The notes beneath the pieces were generated by a model that was not told where the DNA came from, did no database searches, and saw nothing but the letters and a program-made list of their open reading frames with translations. A stretch of DNA of 64,000 nt from Devosia sp. SD17-2 (lineage in GTDB: Bacteria > Pseudomonadota > Alphaproteobacteria > Rhizobiales > Devosiaceae): contig NZ_CP104002.1 in assembly GCF_029201565.1 (NCBI RefSeq), positions 3,179,001 to 3,243,000 of the forward strand, read 5' to 3'. Positions 7,854 to 17,569 of this stretch are shown piece after piece (the first letter of the stretch is position 1; each line of letters begins with the position of its first letter). Both the position numbers and the translations under genes were made by a program.

Positions 7854-9123
7854 GCTCCGGCCCATCCGAGCGGCCGGTCAGCGCCAGACGCAGCGGCATG
7901 AACAGAGCCTTGCCCTTGCGGCCGGTCGAGGTCTTGAGCGCGTCCGTCCACTGGCTCCAGGTTGTCGCATCCCAGGGATCGGGCGGCAGCAGCGCCTTGG
8001 CCAGCGCCAGGAAGTCGTGATCTTCCGGGGCGACGACGGGCTCGACCGGTCCGGTGACCAGTTTGGACCATTCAGCGATATCGCCGAAACGCACGAGATT
8101 TTCGCGCAGCAGCATCCACATCGCCTCCCCTTCCAGCCCGAGGGTGGAAAGGCGCGGCGCGGCTTCGGCGTAAGACAGAGCATGGACGAGGCGCGCGTTG
8201 AGCCCGTCGAGCTCGGCGGGATCGAAACGGGCGGAGCCATGGGAGATCATCGACAGCTCAAGCCGGGACGCGATGTCCTCGAGCCCGGCATAGGGTTCGA
8301 TCGGCAGGCTGGTGCCGGTCAGGGTCGCCATGACGGCAATGGCGAGCGGCTCATAACCGTCATTGCGGAAGTCGGCGATGGACTGGGAGCCCAGGCGCTT
8401 GGAAAAGCCCTGCCCCTGCGCGTCCGTCAGCAAATTGTGGTGGGCGAACTGGGGGATTGCGCCGCCGAGCGCCTCGATGATCTCGATCTGCGTGCCCGTG
8501 TTGGAGACGTGGTCTTCGCCGCGAATGACATGGGTGACACCGAGGTCGATGTCATCGACCACGGATGGCAGGGTATAGAGATAGCTGCCATCGGCGCGGA
8601 TCAGCACCGGGTCGGACATGGAGGCGGTGTTGACCGTCTGCGTGCCCTTGATGAGGTCGTTGAAATGTACGGGACGACCGTCGAGCTTGAAGCGCCAATG
8701 GGGTTTTCGCCCCTCGGCTTCGAGGCGGGCGCGGTCTTCGTCGGTGAGAGCCAGCGCGGCGCGATCATAGATCGGCGGCTTGCCGAGAAGGCGGGCACGG
8801 GCGCGCTTGCGGTCGAGTTCTTCCTCGGTTTCGTAGCAGGGATAGAGGCGGCCGGAAGCGATCAGCTTGTCGCGGGCGGCGTCATAGAGATCGGTGCGCT
8901 CGGACTGGCGCACGAGCAGATCCGGCACGACGCCGAGCCAGGCAAGATCTTCCTCGATGCCATCGGCAAATTCGCGGGTGGAGCGCGCGTGGTCCGTGTC
9001 ATCCATGCGCAGGATGTAGCGGCCGCCATTGCGGCGAGCGAAGAACCAGTTCAGCAGCGCCGGCCGCGCATTGCCAAGATGAATGCGACCGGTAGGGGAC
9101 GGAGCCCAGCGTACGACTGTCAT
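7798..9123 (-). CDS. gltX: Glutamate--tRNA ligase
   Basis: A 441-residue class I synthetase. The HIGH motif appears as PTGRIHLGNARPA and the KMSKS loop as FSKRLGSQS, both as expected for bacterial GltX. Alphaproteobacteria commonly carry two gltX genes, and the short HLGN form here may be the second paralogue, with charging of tRNA-Glu or mischarging of tRNA-Gln both possible. The ATG at 9123 overlaps the nadE stop by 4 bases, so the two genes are translationally coupled. The 3' end overlaps the convergent DUF2865 gene. Confidence 0.95.
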   Translation of the reverse strand: MTVVRWAPSPTGRIHLGNARPALLNWFFARRNGGRYILRMDDTDHARSTREFADGIEEDLAWLGVVPDLLVRQSERTDLYDAARDKLIASGRLYPCYETEEELDRKRARARLLGKPPIYDRAALALTDEDRARLEAEGRKPHWRFKLDGRPVHFNDLIKGTQTVNTASMSDPVLIRADGSYLYTLPSVVDDIDLGVTHVIRGEDHVSNTGTQIEIIEALGGAIPQFAHHNLLTDAQGQGFSKRLGSQSIADFRNDGYEPLAIAVMATLTGTSLPIEPYAGLEDIASRLELSMISHGSARFDPAELDGLNARLVHALSYAEAAPRLSTLGLEGEAMWMLLRENLVRFGDIAEWSKLVTGPVEPVVAPEDHDFLALAKALLPPDPWDATTWSQWTDALKTSTGRKGKALFMPLRLALTGRSDGPELKSLLVLLGRTECLARLP

Positions 9124-10787
9124 CCGACGGTCAAATCCTTATAGCCATTGGTAATCGGGTATCTGCGACCGAGCCCGAATGCCCTGGGCGACAGTTTTGG
9201 CCCAGGCGCGGACTGGCGGCGCTTGTATTCTGCAATATTGACGAGGCGCTCGATGCGCTTGACCAAAGCCGGATCATGGCCGCGCGCGACGATGTCGCCG
9301 AGGGCCATCTCCTCCTCCACCATGCAGGTGAGGATATCGTCCAGCACCGGATAGGGCGGCAGGCTGTCCTGATCCTTCTGGTCGGGGCGCAGTTCGGCGC
9401 TGGGCGCTTTGTCGATGATCGACTGCGGGATGACCATGCCCGCGGGGCCGCGGCAGTCGCCAGGCAGATGCTTGTTGCGCCAGTCGGCCAGCGCATAGAC
9501 CTGCATCTTGAACATGTCCTTGAGCGGATTGTAGCCGCCGTTCATGTCGCCATAGATGGTGGCGTAGCCAACGCCCATTTCCGACTTGTTGCCGGTGGTG
9601 AGCAGCATGGACCCCAGCTTGTTGCTGACGGCCATGAGGATGGTGCCGCGCATGCGCGACTGGATGTTTTCCTCGGCCAGATCGGAAGGACGATCGCCAA
9701 AGATCGGGGCGAGTTCGGCCAGCGCCTGATCCACGGGATTGCCGATGGAGACAACGTCATACCGCACGCCCAGAAGCTCGGCGCAGTCGCGCGCATCCTT
9801 GATGCTGGCCTCGGAGGTATAGCGATAGGGCAGCATGATGCAGTGGACCTTTTCGGGTCCCAAGGCATCCACCGCCATTGCCGCGACGACAGCGCTGTCG
9901 ATGCCGCCGGAGAGGCCCAGAACGACCTCGGAAAAACCGTTCTTGTGCACGTAGTCGCGCAGACCGAGAACGGCGGCGCGCCAGGGTGCTTCCTCGACAG
10001 AGGTCAGTTCGTTGACGACGCCGTTGGTGGAGATCCAGCCGTTCTCACCGCGGGTCCAGTCAGAGAGGATAAAGTCGGGCTCGAAGGATTTGCCCTGCAG
10101 CACGAGACGGTCGCCCGGCTCCATGGCAAAGGAGGCGCCGTCATAGACGAGTTCGTCCTGTCCGCCGACCTGGTTGAGATAGAGCAAGGGCACGTCATCT
10201 TCGGCGACACGGGCGCGCACGAGATTTTTGCGGCCATGCTGCTTGTTGGTCCAATAGGGCGAACCATTGGGGCAGAGCAGGATTTCCGCGCCCTCGCGCA
10301 TGAGGTGCTCGCAGACCCAGGAATGCCAGATGTCCTCGCAGATGGGGATGCCGACAGAGACGCCCCGGATAGTCACCGGGAATGGCAGCGGACCGGGCTT
10401 GAAGTAGCGCTTTTCGTAGAAGACGTCGCTATTGGGCAGTTCGCGCTTGAAGCGCGTGGCGGTGATCTCGCCGGCTTCGGCCACGACCACGGCATTGTAG
10501 AGGTCGTCGCCCTCCCGCCAGATGGTGGGCAGGATCAGGGTGACATCCGTGCCAGCGGTTTCGGCGACAAGGGCGTGTGCGGCAGCGATCGCGTCGGCCA
10601 CGAACTGCGGCTTGAACAGCAGGTCATCCGGGAAGTAGCCGGTGAGGAAAAGCTCAGAGAGCAGCAGAATATCCGCCTTGGCGGCAGTCGCATCGGCGAG
10701 CGCCTGACGGGCCAGAGCGAGGTTGCCGGTGAGGTCCCCCACCTTGGGATTGAGCTGGGCGAGCGCAATTCGAAGCTGGTCGGTCAC
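9120..10787 (-). CDS. nadE: NAD+ synthase, glutamine-dependent
   Basis: The 555-residue protein joins two domains. Residues 1 to about 270 are a nitrilase-type glutaminase, with the nucleophile in GIPICEDIW and a catalytic Glu in LLLSELFLTGY. Residues from about 290 are the synthetase, with the P-loop VLGLSGGIDSAVV. It converts deamido-NAD to NAD using ammonia channelled from glutamine. The length is normal. Translation starts at GTG. The gene is first in a two-gene unit with gltX. Confidence 0.96.
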   Translation of the reverse strand: MTDQLRIALAQLNPKVGDLTGNLALARQALADATAAKADILLLSELFLTGYFPDDLLFKPQFVADAIAAAHALVAETAGTDVTLILPTIWREGDDLYNAVVVAEAGEITATRFKRELPNSDVFYEKRYFKPGPLPFPVTIRGVSVGIPICEDIWHSWVCEHLMREGAEILLCPNGSPYWTNKQHGRKNLVRARVAEDDVPLLYLNQVGGQDELVYDGASFAMEPGDRLVLQGKSFEPDFILSDWTRGENGWISTNGVVNELTSVEEAPWRAAVLGLRDYVHKNGFSEVVLGLSGGIDSAVVAAMAVDALGPEKVHCIMLPYRYTSEASIKDARDCAELLGVRYDVVSIGNPVDQALAELAPIFGDRPSDLAEENIQSRMRGTILMAVSNKLGSMLLTTGNKSEMGVGYATIYGDMNGGYNPLKDMFKMQVYALADWRNKHLPGDCRGPAGMVIPQSIIDKAPSAELRPDQKDQDSLPPYPVLDDILTCMVEEEMALGDIVARGHDPALVKRIERLVNIAEYKRRQSAPGPKLSPRAFGLGRRYPITNGYKDLTVG

Positions 10788-10894
10788 GGCGGTACTGGCC
10801 TAACTATTGCGGATAGCAACCGGCCATAGCCGGTCGCGCGCAAGACTTAGCCGTTGGGCCGGTTGAGGGCAAGCGTCGCGAGACAGGCGGACAG

Positions 10895-11959
10895 CTAGAA
10901 GCGTCCGGCGAGTTCGAAGAGCGCGCCGTAGCGCACCATGGAGAAGGGATTGTTGTTGTGGATGTACGCCTGCTGGTTGAGGGCCGGCGGAGAAAAAAGA
11001 GGATTCGCGGGTGTGACGACGCCCGTGTTCGGATTAGTTGAGGGCTGATTTGTCGTTGGAGCGACGACGGTCGCCTCGTCCCAAGTGGCGTCATATTGGC
11101 CCTGTAGGTAGGACGCCCTACCGCCGAAGCGGATCGTAAGGTTTTCAGTCGGATGAAAGCCCAACATGAGCTTGCCGGAGGCCCCGTAGGCGTGCCCATT
11201 GATGGAGACCGGGGACCCCTGAAAAACAGTAGCCGTGTCCGAGACGCCGCTGAATAGCTCACCGGGGCGCATCTGCGCTGCACCATAGGTGCCATTGACC
11301 CACGCGTATGGGGTGACGGCAGCTTCGCCGGTGATGTCGAAAGCGTCGAAGTCGAGCTTGCCCGCGATGCCGACCTTGAGGGCGTGGACATCGAAATTGT
11401 TGATTTCGCTATCCGCGCCGACATTCCATATCCCGGCTGAGTCCGACCAATTGATATCCGCCGAGGTTTTGGCGGTGGTGAAATTGGCCCGGCCGGTGTC
11501 GGGCGAGTCATTGGTGTACTGATAGCCGGTCACAAAACCGAAGCTGGCCTCGTCCGTGCCGAGGGGCAGCCAGCCGAAGTCGGCTCCCACGTAGCCAAGG
11601 CGCGCGGCCGGCAGCGTGGCACTGGCGCCGCCATTGGTGGCATAGGTACCCTCATGGGCAATGCCATAGCCGCCCGTCGCCTCGAGATAGGAGCGGGTCG
11701 ACAGGTCGTCGATGCGCACGAAGGCTTCGCCGGAATGGGTCTTGGTATCCATTGTTTCGGAAAAGGCGCCGATCGAGTGCTCCTGGCGGCCCAGGGAATA
11801 CCAGTAGCGCACGCCCATATCGAACCGCAGCGGATTGTCTTCGCTGGTTTCCCACTGGTCAGGATAAGACGGGCGCAGGGAGGAATAGTCCGCAGCCAGA
11901 GCGTGACCGCCCATTGCGAGTGTACAAATTGCTACCGTGGATTTCGCGACCAATTTCAT
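10895..11959 (-). CDS. Outer-membrane beta-barrel protein
   Basis: This is a 354-residue exported protein. The start at 11959 (MKLVAKSTVAICTLAMG) follows a clear GGAGG and gives a signal peptide ending in HALAADYS. The remainder alternates hydrophobic and polar residues, rich in Gly, Tyr, Asn and Asp, and ends in Phe (FELAGRF), the usual C-terminal signature of a barrel inserted by the BAM machinery. It looks like a porin-like or OmpA-type barrel without a periplasmic domain. I do not recognise a named family. It stands alone and is divergent from the receiver gene at 12182. Confidence 0.7.
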   Translation of the reverse strand: MKLVAKSTVAICTLAMGGHALAADYSSLRPSYPDQWETSEDNPLRFDMGVRYWYSLGRQEHSIGAFSETMDTKTHSGEAFVRIDDLSTRSYLEATGGYGIAHEGTYATNGGASATLPAARLGYVGADFGWLPLGTDEASFGFVTGYQYTNDSPDTGRANFTTAKTSADINWSDSAGIWNVGADSEINNFDVHALKVGIAGKLDFDAFDITGEAAVTPYAWVNGTYGAAQMRPGELFSGVSDTATVFQGSPVSINGHAYGASGKLMLGFHPTENLTIRFGGRASYLQGQYDATWDEATVVAPTTNQPSTNPNTGVVTPANPLFSPPALNQQAYIHNNNPFSMVRYGALFELAGRF

Positions 11960-12116
11960 CTGACCCTCCGGCGCATTCATACTTGCCCGATTTCTTTGCA
12001 ATAGTTGAACGATTAGGGTTAATGTTCCCCTAAGCGCCACAAAGGGTAGATTGGTGATTTGGTAATCTCATGGGCGCATTATCATCGAGAAAATCGCGTC
12101 AATTCGCCGCCGGGAC

Positions 12117-12143
12117 GCAACTCTAGCTGCGCTACGGAGTTGC
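12117..12143 (+). promoter_or_regulatory. Stable hairpin before the receiver-protein gene
   Basis: GCAACTCTAGC pairs with GCTA and GAGTTGC around a TGC loop, with a two-base CG bulge on the 3' side, giving an 11-bp stem. It ends 38 bases before the ATG at 12182. There is no T-run on either side, so it is not a standard terminator. It could be a leader structure or an operator in the divergent region shared with the barrel gene. Confidence 0.4.
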
Positions 12144-12181
12144 CCCAGATACGTCAATGAAAAGAACCAAAGCCTTCGCCT

Positions 12182-12616
12182 ATGTCTAGTCGAGTCCTAA
12201 TCGTAGAAGACGAGTACATCGTCGCCTCGGAGATCGAGGAAATCATCGCCGAGATGGGTCATGAGTCTGTCGGTATCGCCGGCGACCAGCGCACTGCGTT
12301 GAGACTTGCGTCGCAGACCGAGATTGCGCTGGTCGATCTCAACCTGCGTGACGGGCCGACCGGCCAGGACATCGGCAAGATCCTCGCACAGACGCATGGC
12401 GTGACGGTCGTCTTCCTCACCGCCAATCCCGCGCAACTGGGCGACGGCGTGCCCGGCACGGTGGGTGTCCTCTCAAAGCCTGTCGCGGAATCTGATCTGC
12501 GCGAAGTGATCGACTACGCCATTCAGCGTCGCAGAACGGCGGAGGCCCGCCCCCCGCGCCAGCTGAAACTGTTCGACTGGGGTTTGGGCAACTCCAATAC
12601 CCTCACCTCGAACTGA
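12182..12616 (+). CDS. Single-domain response regulator (CheY-like receiver)
   Basis: The protein is 144 residues: one receiver domain plus a short basic tail with no output domain. The acidic pair is in LIVEDEY, the phosphoacceptor Asp in ALVDLNLRDG (about residue 52), and the conserved Lys in VLSKPV. Receivers of this kind pass phosphate on or act by protein contact. The HWE-family kinase gene ends two bases away on the opposite strand, and HWE kinases often pair with such stand-alone receivers, so it is a likely partner. The convergent arrangement means they are not in one operon. Confidence 0.85.
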   Translation: MSSRVLIVEDEYIVASEIEEIIAEMGHESVGIAGDQRTALRLASQTEIALVDLNLRDGPTGQDIGKILAQTHGVTVVFLTANPAQLGDGVPGTVGVLSKPVAESDLREVIDYAIQRRRTAEARPPRQLKLFDWGLGNSNTLTSN

Positions 12617-12617
12617 G

Positions 12618-14531
12618 CTAGCGGGATGCCCGCGGGCGCAACCGGTTCGAGTGGCGCAGGGAATCGAGCGGAAAATCAAACGACATTACCAGCCCGTCGG
12701 GTCGCCATTCCCGGCTGATCGCCCCACGCAATTGCCCTTCGACAGCGATCTGCACGAGGCGCGTACCGAAGCCTCGCAGTACTTCCGGCTCGGTCACCGC
12801 GGGGCCGTTCTCTTCATGCCACTCGAGGTTATAGATTTCGCCATTGAGCGTGCCGGTAATGCGGACGAGACCGGTTGCCTGATGGAAGGCTCCATATTTG
12901 GCCGAATTGGTGCCCAGTTCGTGGAACAATAGCGCCAGAGGCGTCGCTGCCGCGTCATCAACCTCAATGTCGTCGCCGGCGAACACCACGCGTTTCCGGC
13001 CATCGATCTCATAGGGAACCATCAAGCGGTCGATCAGCGCGGACATGACCACTTCGCCGCTCATCTGCGCGCGGGCATGGCTTTGCGGCCGCACGAAGTC
13101 ATGGGCCTCACCAAGCGCATAGATGCGCTGGCGCAATTCGTCGGCGAAGGCTTTCACCTCCGGGCGGCCACGCGCTGACAGGCCGATAATGCCGTTGAGG
13201 ACGGCAAAGATATTCTTGATCCGGTGACTGAGTTCCTGGGCGACGAGCTCGCGCTCCTGGGCGAGCAGCTTGGTTTCGTGGATATCGGTGCAGGTACCAA
13301 TCCAGCGGATGATCTCGCCCTGCTCGTCGCGGATCGGCAGGCTGCGCCCCAGCGCCCAACGATATTCGCCGTTGCGATGGCGAATGCGGTATTCGATCTC
13401 GTAGGGCTCGCCCGTCTTGAGGGCGCGGTCCCACGCCTGCATCGCCCGCTCCCGATCATCGGGGTGATACATGCTGGCCCAGGTCTCGAAATCGGCCTCA
13501 TCGAGGGCGATCCCGGTCTGCTCGAACCAGCGCGCATTATAATAGTCACAATGGCCGTCGGCGCGCGTGGTCCAGACCATCTGCGGCATGGCGTCGGCAA
13601 GCGTGCGGAACCGCAGCTCGCTGCGGGAGAGTTCTTCGGCCGCCTGCCGCTGGTGGGTCACGTCAATCGCAACACCCGGGAAGCGATAGACCCTGCCCTC
13701 CGCATCCACCCTTGGCCGCCCCGAAGCCATCAGCCAGCGCCGCGTGCCGTCATTGGCGACGACGCGATACTCGATGCGATAATCGGAGCGCTCATCGAGT
13801 GCGCGCTGCAGCTCAGCGCCCACCCGGGCCAAATCCTCGTGGTCGATGGCCAGCATATATTGCTCGATCGGCGCACCGAGACCGGCCAGTTGCGGATCGA
13901 TGTTGTACATGGCTGCGAACTGGTCGTCGGAGGTCACCACATTGTCGAGGACGTTCCAATCCCATGTCCCGACCAGGGCGGAGCCTGCGAGGGCCAGCGA
14001 CATCCGCTCCTCACTGCGGTCGAGGGCCTTCTTGGCAAGGACACGATCAGTGGTTTCGTGGACGACGCAAAGCGTGCCCATGGATGTGCCGTCATCGTCG
14101 ACGATGGGGCTGTAGTGCAGATCCATCCAGCCCGATTCCAGCTGCCCATAGCGGTTCAGCACGAGTTCCTGGTCGCGCAGGGCGTAGGACTCGCCGCGCA
14201 GGCCGCGTTCGATGTTGTTGCGGTTGAACTCGGCGATCTCGGGCCAGGCGTCGACCGCCGGCATGCCGAAGATGGCGGGGTGGCGCTGGCCTGCGAAGTG
14301 GGCATAGGCGTCGTTGTAGATCAGCAGCCCGTCCCGCCCCACCATCATGACCATGGGCGTCGAGGCCACCATTACGAGCCGCACAGCGCCCTTGAGGCTT
14401 TCCGGCCAATCGGGAATCGCGCCGACAGAGCTATTCCCCCAATCAAACTCATTGAGCAGTTTGACTGTCGGGTCGCGCTCCAGCTCGTCGCGGCGTTCAG
14501 CCGAGGCATTTGGAAACAGGGACTTGGGCAT
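12618..14531 (-). CDS. PAS-domain sensor kinase of the HWE histidine kinase family
   Basis: The protein is 637 residues and lacks a clear membrane segment, so it is probably cytoplasmic. Three PAS-like modules fill the first 430 residues: one at about 45-165, one at about 175-300, and one ending in IRWIGTCTDIHETK. The H-box ELSHRIKNIFAVLNG is the HWE form. The ATPase domain has FHELGTNSAKYGA and the LEWHEENGP segment that names the family. Family members sense light, redox state or general stress, and no chromophore cysteine motif is obvious here. The ATG at 14531 is preferred over the TTG just before it. Confidence 0.88.
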   Translation of the reverse strand: MPKSLFPNASAERRDELERDPTVKLLNEFDWGNSSVGAIPDWPESLKGAVRLVMVASTPMVMMVGRDGLLIYNDAYAHFAGQRHPAIFGMPAVDAWPEIAEFNRNNIERGLRGESYALRDQELVLNRYGQLESGWMDLHYSPIVDDDGTSMGTLCVVHETTDRVLAKKALDRSEERMSLALAGSALVGTWDWNVLDNVVTSDDQFAAMYNIDPQLAGLGAPIEQYMLAIDHEDLARVGAELQRALDERSDYRIEYRVVANDGTRRWLMASGRPRVDAEGRVYRFPGVAIDVTHQRQAAEELSRSELRFRTLADAMPQMVWTTRADGHCDYYNARWFEQTGIALDEADFETWASMYHPDDRERAMQAWDRALKTGEPYEIEYRIRHRNGEYRWALGRSLPIRDEQGEIIRWIGTCTDIHETKLLAQERELVAQELSHRIKNIFAVLNGIIGLSARGRPEVKAFADELRQRIYALGEAHDFVRPQSHARAQMSGEVVMSALIDRLMVPYEIDGRKRVVFAGDDIEVDDAAATPLALLFHELGTNSAKYGAFHQATGLVRITGTLNGEIYNLEWHEENGPAVTEPEVLRGFGTRLVQIAVEGQLRGAISREWRPDGLVMSFDFPLDSLRHSNRLRPRASR

Positions 14532-14635
14532 CAACTACTCACAGCAAGAGCGATCGGTGGGGCAAGTCGGCAGAAAAAGGCCGCGCGCAGATTTCACAAC
14601 GCACGGCCCGATCTTCGGTTCAGGCGATTATGCGC

Positions 14636-16009
14636 CTATTCACCGGCAAGTCGCTGCTGCACAGGCTTTTGGGCGTGCACTTCCTCGGCGACAAGGAAGG
14701 CCAGCTCGAGCGCCTGGCTGGCATTGAGGCGCGGGTCGCAATAGGTGTTGTAGCGATCCGAGAGCGTCGCCTCGGTGACGGCGGAGAGACCACCGACGCA
14801 TTCGGTGACGTCGTCGCCGGTCATCTCGATGTGAACGCCGCCGGCATAGGTGCCCATCTCGCGGTGCACCTGGAAGAAGTTCTTCACTTCGCCCAGCACG
14901 CGGTCAAACGGGCGCGTCTTGAAGCCGGTGGAGGCCTTGATGGTGTTGCCATGCATCGGATCGCAGCACCAGACGACAGTGCGGCCAGCGCGCTGGACGG
15001 TCTCGACGAGGCGCGGCAGGTGCTCCTGCACCTTGTCGGCACCAAAGCGCGAGATCAGCGTGATGCGGCCGGCTTCGTCAGTAGGATTGAGCCGGTCGAG
15101 CAGACGCAGCAGATCATCATTGGTGAGGCTGGGACCACACTTGATGCCGATGGGATTATTGATGCCGGCGAAATATTCGACGTGGCCGGCGTCCGGCTGG
15201 CGAGTCCGATCACCGATCCACAGCATGTGGCCGGAGGTGGCGTACCAGTCGTTGGTGATGCTGTCGCGGCGGGTCAGCGCCTCTTCATAGCCGAGGAGCA
15301 GGGCCTCGTGGCTGGTGAAGAAACTGGTCTGCTTGAGTGCCGGGGTATTTTCCGGATTGATGCCGAGGGCCGACATGAAGGTGATGGCGTCGTCGATCTT
15401 GCGCGCCACTTCTTCGAAGCGGACGTTCCAGTTCGAGCCCTTCATGAAGCCCATGGTCCATTCGTGGATGCGCGTCAGCTCGGCATAGCCACCCATGGAG
15501 AAGGCGCGCAGCAGATTGAGCGTTGCCGCCGACTGGCGATAGGCCTGCAGCATGCGGTCCGGATCGGGGACGCGGGCGCCTTCGGTGAACTCGATGGCGT
15601 TGATGATGTCGCCGCGATAGCTCGGCAGCTCTACGCCGTCGATGGTTTCGGTATCGGCCGAACGCGGCTTGGCGAACTGGCCGGCGACGCGGCCGACCTT
15701 GACCACGGGCTTGGCAGCGCCATGGGTGAGGACAACCGCCATCTGGAGGAAGACGCGGAAGAAGTCGCGGATGTGATCAGCGCCATGCTCGGCGAAGCTT
15801 TCGGCGCAGTCGCCGCCCTGCAGCAGGAAGGCTTCTCCCCGCGCCACCGCGGCAAGACGAGCCTTGAGATCGCGGGCCTCGCCGGCAAAGACCAGCGGCG
15901 GGAAGGACGTAAGCTGACGCTCGGCTTCGACGAGAGCCGCAGGATCGGGATAGGCCGGAACCTGATGAACAGGCTTCTCGCGCCAGCTGCTGGGGGTCCA
16001 CGTCGTCAT
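14636..16009 (-). CDS. 3-Deoxy-7-phosphoheptulonate synthase, class II
   Basis: This 457-residue protein is the class II (plant-like) DAHP synthase, which joins phosphoenolpyruvate and erythrose-4-phosphate as the first step of the shikimate pathway. Recognisable segments are [26 protein letters not shown] (in part), the metal-site CDPMHGNT and [14 protein letters not shown]. The ATG at 16009 starts [10 protein letters not shown], the usual family N-terminus. It is the last gene of a same-strand run with gor, the DUF2059 gene and rpiA, though the spacing of about 80 bp leaves room for its own promoter. Confidence 0.95.
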   Translation of the reverse strand: MTTWTPSSWREKPVHQVPAYPDPAALVEAERQLTSFPPLVFAGEARDLKARLAAVARGEAFLLQGGDCAESFAEHGADHIRDFFRVFLQMAVVLTHGAAKPVVKVGRVAGQFAKPRSADTETIDGVELPSYRGDIINAIEFTEGARVPDPDRMLQAYRQSAATLNLLRAFSMGGYAELTRIHEWTMGFMKGSNWNVRFEEVARKIDDAITFMSALGINPENTPALKQTSFFTSHEALLLGYEEALTRRDSITNDWYATSGHMLWIGDRTRQPDAGHVEYFAGINNPIGIKCGPSLTNDDLLRLLDRLNPTDEAGRITLISRFGADKVQEHLPRLVETVQRAGRTVVWCCDPMHGNTIKASTGFKTRPFDRVLGEVKNFFQVHREMGTYAGGVHIEMTGDDVTECVGGLSAVTEATLSDRYNTYCDPRLNASQALELAFLVAEEVHAQKPVQQRLAGE

Positions 16010-16088
16010 GTTCTGTCTCACTCACACAGGTGCATTGGCGCTTCCGGGCGGTCTACCAAGCTGGTGCCGCCCTGCCAAGGGCAAAGGA

Positions 16089-17468
16089 TCAACCGCCGAT
16101 TTTCTGGCAGTCCCGGTAGATGTAGCTCGGGGCCTTGAAAGTCACGAGTTCTTCGGCAGCCGAGGGATGAAGGGCAATGGTCCGATCAAGATCGGCCTTG
16201 GTGGCGTTCATGCCCATGGCAACGGCGACGAGCTGGATCATCTCGGCGGCACCAGGCCCCAGGATATGGACGCCGAGCACCTTGCCACCATCCTTTTCGG
16301 TGATCAGTTTGAAGATCATGCGCTCGGACTTGGTGGAGAGCGTGTTCTGCATCGGCCGGAATCGCGCGAGATAGACGTCGACATCACCATGGGTTGCCGC
16401 TTCTGCCTCGGTGAGGCCGACAACGCCAATCTCGGGCTCCGCAAAGACCGCGGTCGGGATCAGCGAGTGATCGACGGCCAGGGGATTGTTGTTGAACACG
16501 GTCTCGGCAAAGTACCAGCCTTCGCGGATGGCAACCGGGGTCAGCGCGGCGCGCCCGGTGACGTCCCCCACCGCATAGATGGAGGGCACGGAGGTCTGCG
16601 AATAGGCATCAACCGCGATGGTGCCGTCCTCGTTGAGGGCAACGCCGGCCGTCTCTAGGCCGAGACCCTCGACATTGGCAACGCGGCCAGTGGCGAACAT
16701 GACGGCGTCATAAGGCGCGGTGACGCCATCGCTGAAGGTCGCATGGATGGCGTCGCCCATCTTGGAGAGAGAGGCAATCGTGGTCTGGTATGTGACGCGG
16801 ACGCCACGCGTGATGAGGCCAGCCTCGAGCCCACGGCGCATGTCCTCGTCGAAGCCACGCAGGACGCAGTCACCGCGATAGACGATGGTGGTGTCGACGC
16901 CGAGGCCGGCAAAGATGGTCGCGAACTCGACCGCGATATAGCCGCCGCCCTCGATGAGGATGGATTTGGGCAGTTTGGGCAGGTCGAAGGCTTCGCTGGA
17001 GGAGATGCCGTGCTCGGCACCCGGAATATCGGGGAAATAGGCCCGCCCGCCGGTGGCCACCAGCAGGTACTTCGCCGTCAGCTCACGACCGGAACCGGAG
17101 AGGCGCAGTGAATTGGGTCCCGTGACCACGGCGCGGTCGCGGATGATCTCGACGCCGGGCTTTTCAAGGTTCGCCGTATAGGCAGCCTCGAGCCGGGTGA
17201 TTTCCTTTTCTTTGTTGGCGACAAGAGTCGGCCAGTCGAAACTGGCTTCGACCTGCCAGCCAAAACTGTCGGCAATCTCGAACTGATCCCGGAAACGGGA
17301 GGCATAGACATAGAGCTTCTTGGGCACGCAGCCGCGAATGACGCAGGTGCCGCCGACGCGAAATTCCTCGATGACGGCGACCTTGGCGCCATAAGTCGCG
17401 GCCATGCGGGCGGCACGGACACCGCCGGACCCTGCCCCGATGACCAGAAGATCATAATCATACGTCAT
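16089..17468 (-). CDS. gor: Glutathione-disulfide reductase
   Basis: A 459-residue flavoprotein of the pyridine nucleotide-disulphide oxidoreductase family. It has the N-terminal FAD site GAGSGGVRAARMAA, the redox-active pair GGTCVIRGCVPKK, the NADPH Rossmann segment IEGGGYIAVEFA, the second FAD contact YAVGDVTGRAALTP, and the C-terminal HPSAAEE with the catalytic His. It reduces GSSG with NADPH in the cytosol. Together with rpiA upstream (pentose phosphate pathway) it fits a redox-maintenance group. The length is normal. Confidence 0.95.
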   Translation of the reverse strand: MTYDYDLLVIGAGSGGVRAARMAATYGAKVAVIEEFRVGGTCVIRGCVPKKLYVYASRFRDQFEIADSFGWQVEASFDWPTLVANKEKEITRLEAAYTANLEKPGVEIIRDRAVVTGPNSLRLSGSGRELTAKYLLVATGGRAYFPDIPGAEHGISSSEAFDLPKLPKSILIEGGGYIAVEFATIFAGLGVDTTIVYRGDCVLRGFDEDMRRGLEAGLITRGVRVTYQTTIASLSKMGDAIHATFSDGVTAPYDAVMFATGRVANVEGLGLETAGVALNEDGTIAVDAYSQTSVPSIYAVGDVTGRAALTPVAIREGWYFAETVFNNNPLAVDHSLIPTAVFAEPEIGVVGLTEAEAATHGDVDVYLARFRPMQNTLSTKSERMIFKLITEKDGGKVLGVHILGPGAAEMIQLVAVAMGMNATKADLDRTIALHPSAAEELVTFKAPSYIYRDCQKIGG

Positions 17469-17523
17469 CGTGGCACACGCTCCTTCATCGTTACTTGCCG
17501 ATATATGGGCGTCGGCATCTCAT

Positions 17524-17551
17524 AAAAAAAGACCCCGCACAAGGCGGGGTC
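17524..17551 (-). terminator. Rho-independent terminator after the DUF2059 gene
   Basis: On the minus strand GACCCCGC and GCGGGGTC form a perfect 8-bp stem with a 5-base loop, followed by a run of seven T. It lies about 20 bases past the DUF2059 stop and separates the rpiA-DUF2059 pair from gor. Confidence 0.92.
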
Positions 17552-17569
17552 CGGGGGCCGCGAACAGCC

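Noticed and set aside
12621..12633. GCGGG-ATG-CCCGC hairpin at the end of the HWE kinase gene as a terminator for the receiver gene
   Set aside because: The stem is only five bp with no T-run and it lies in coding sequence.
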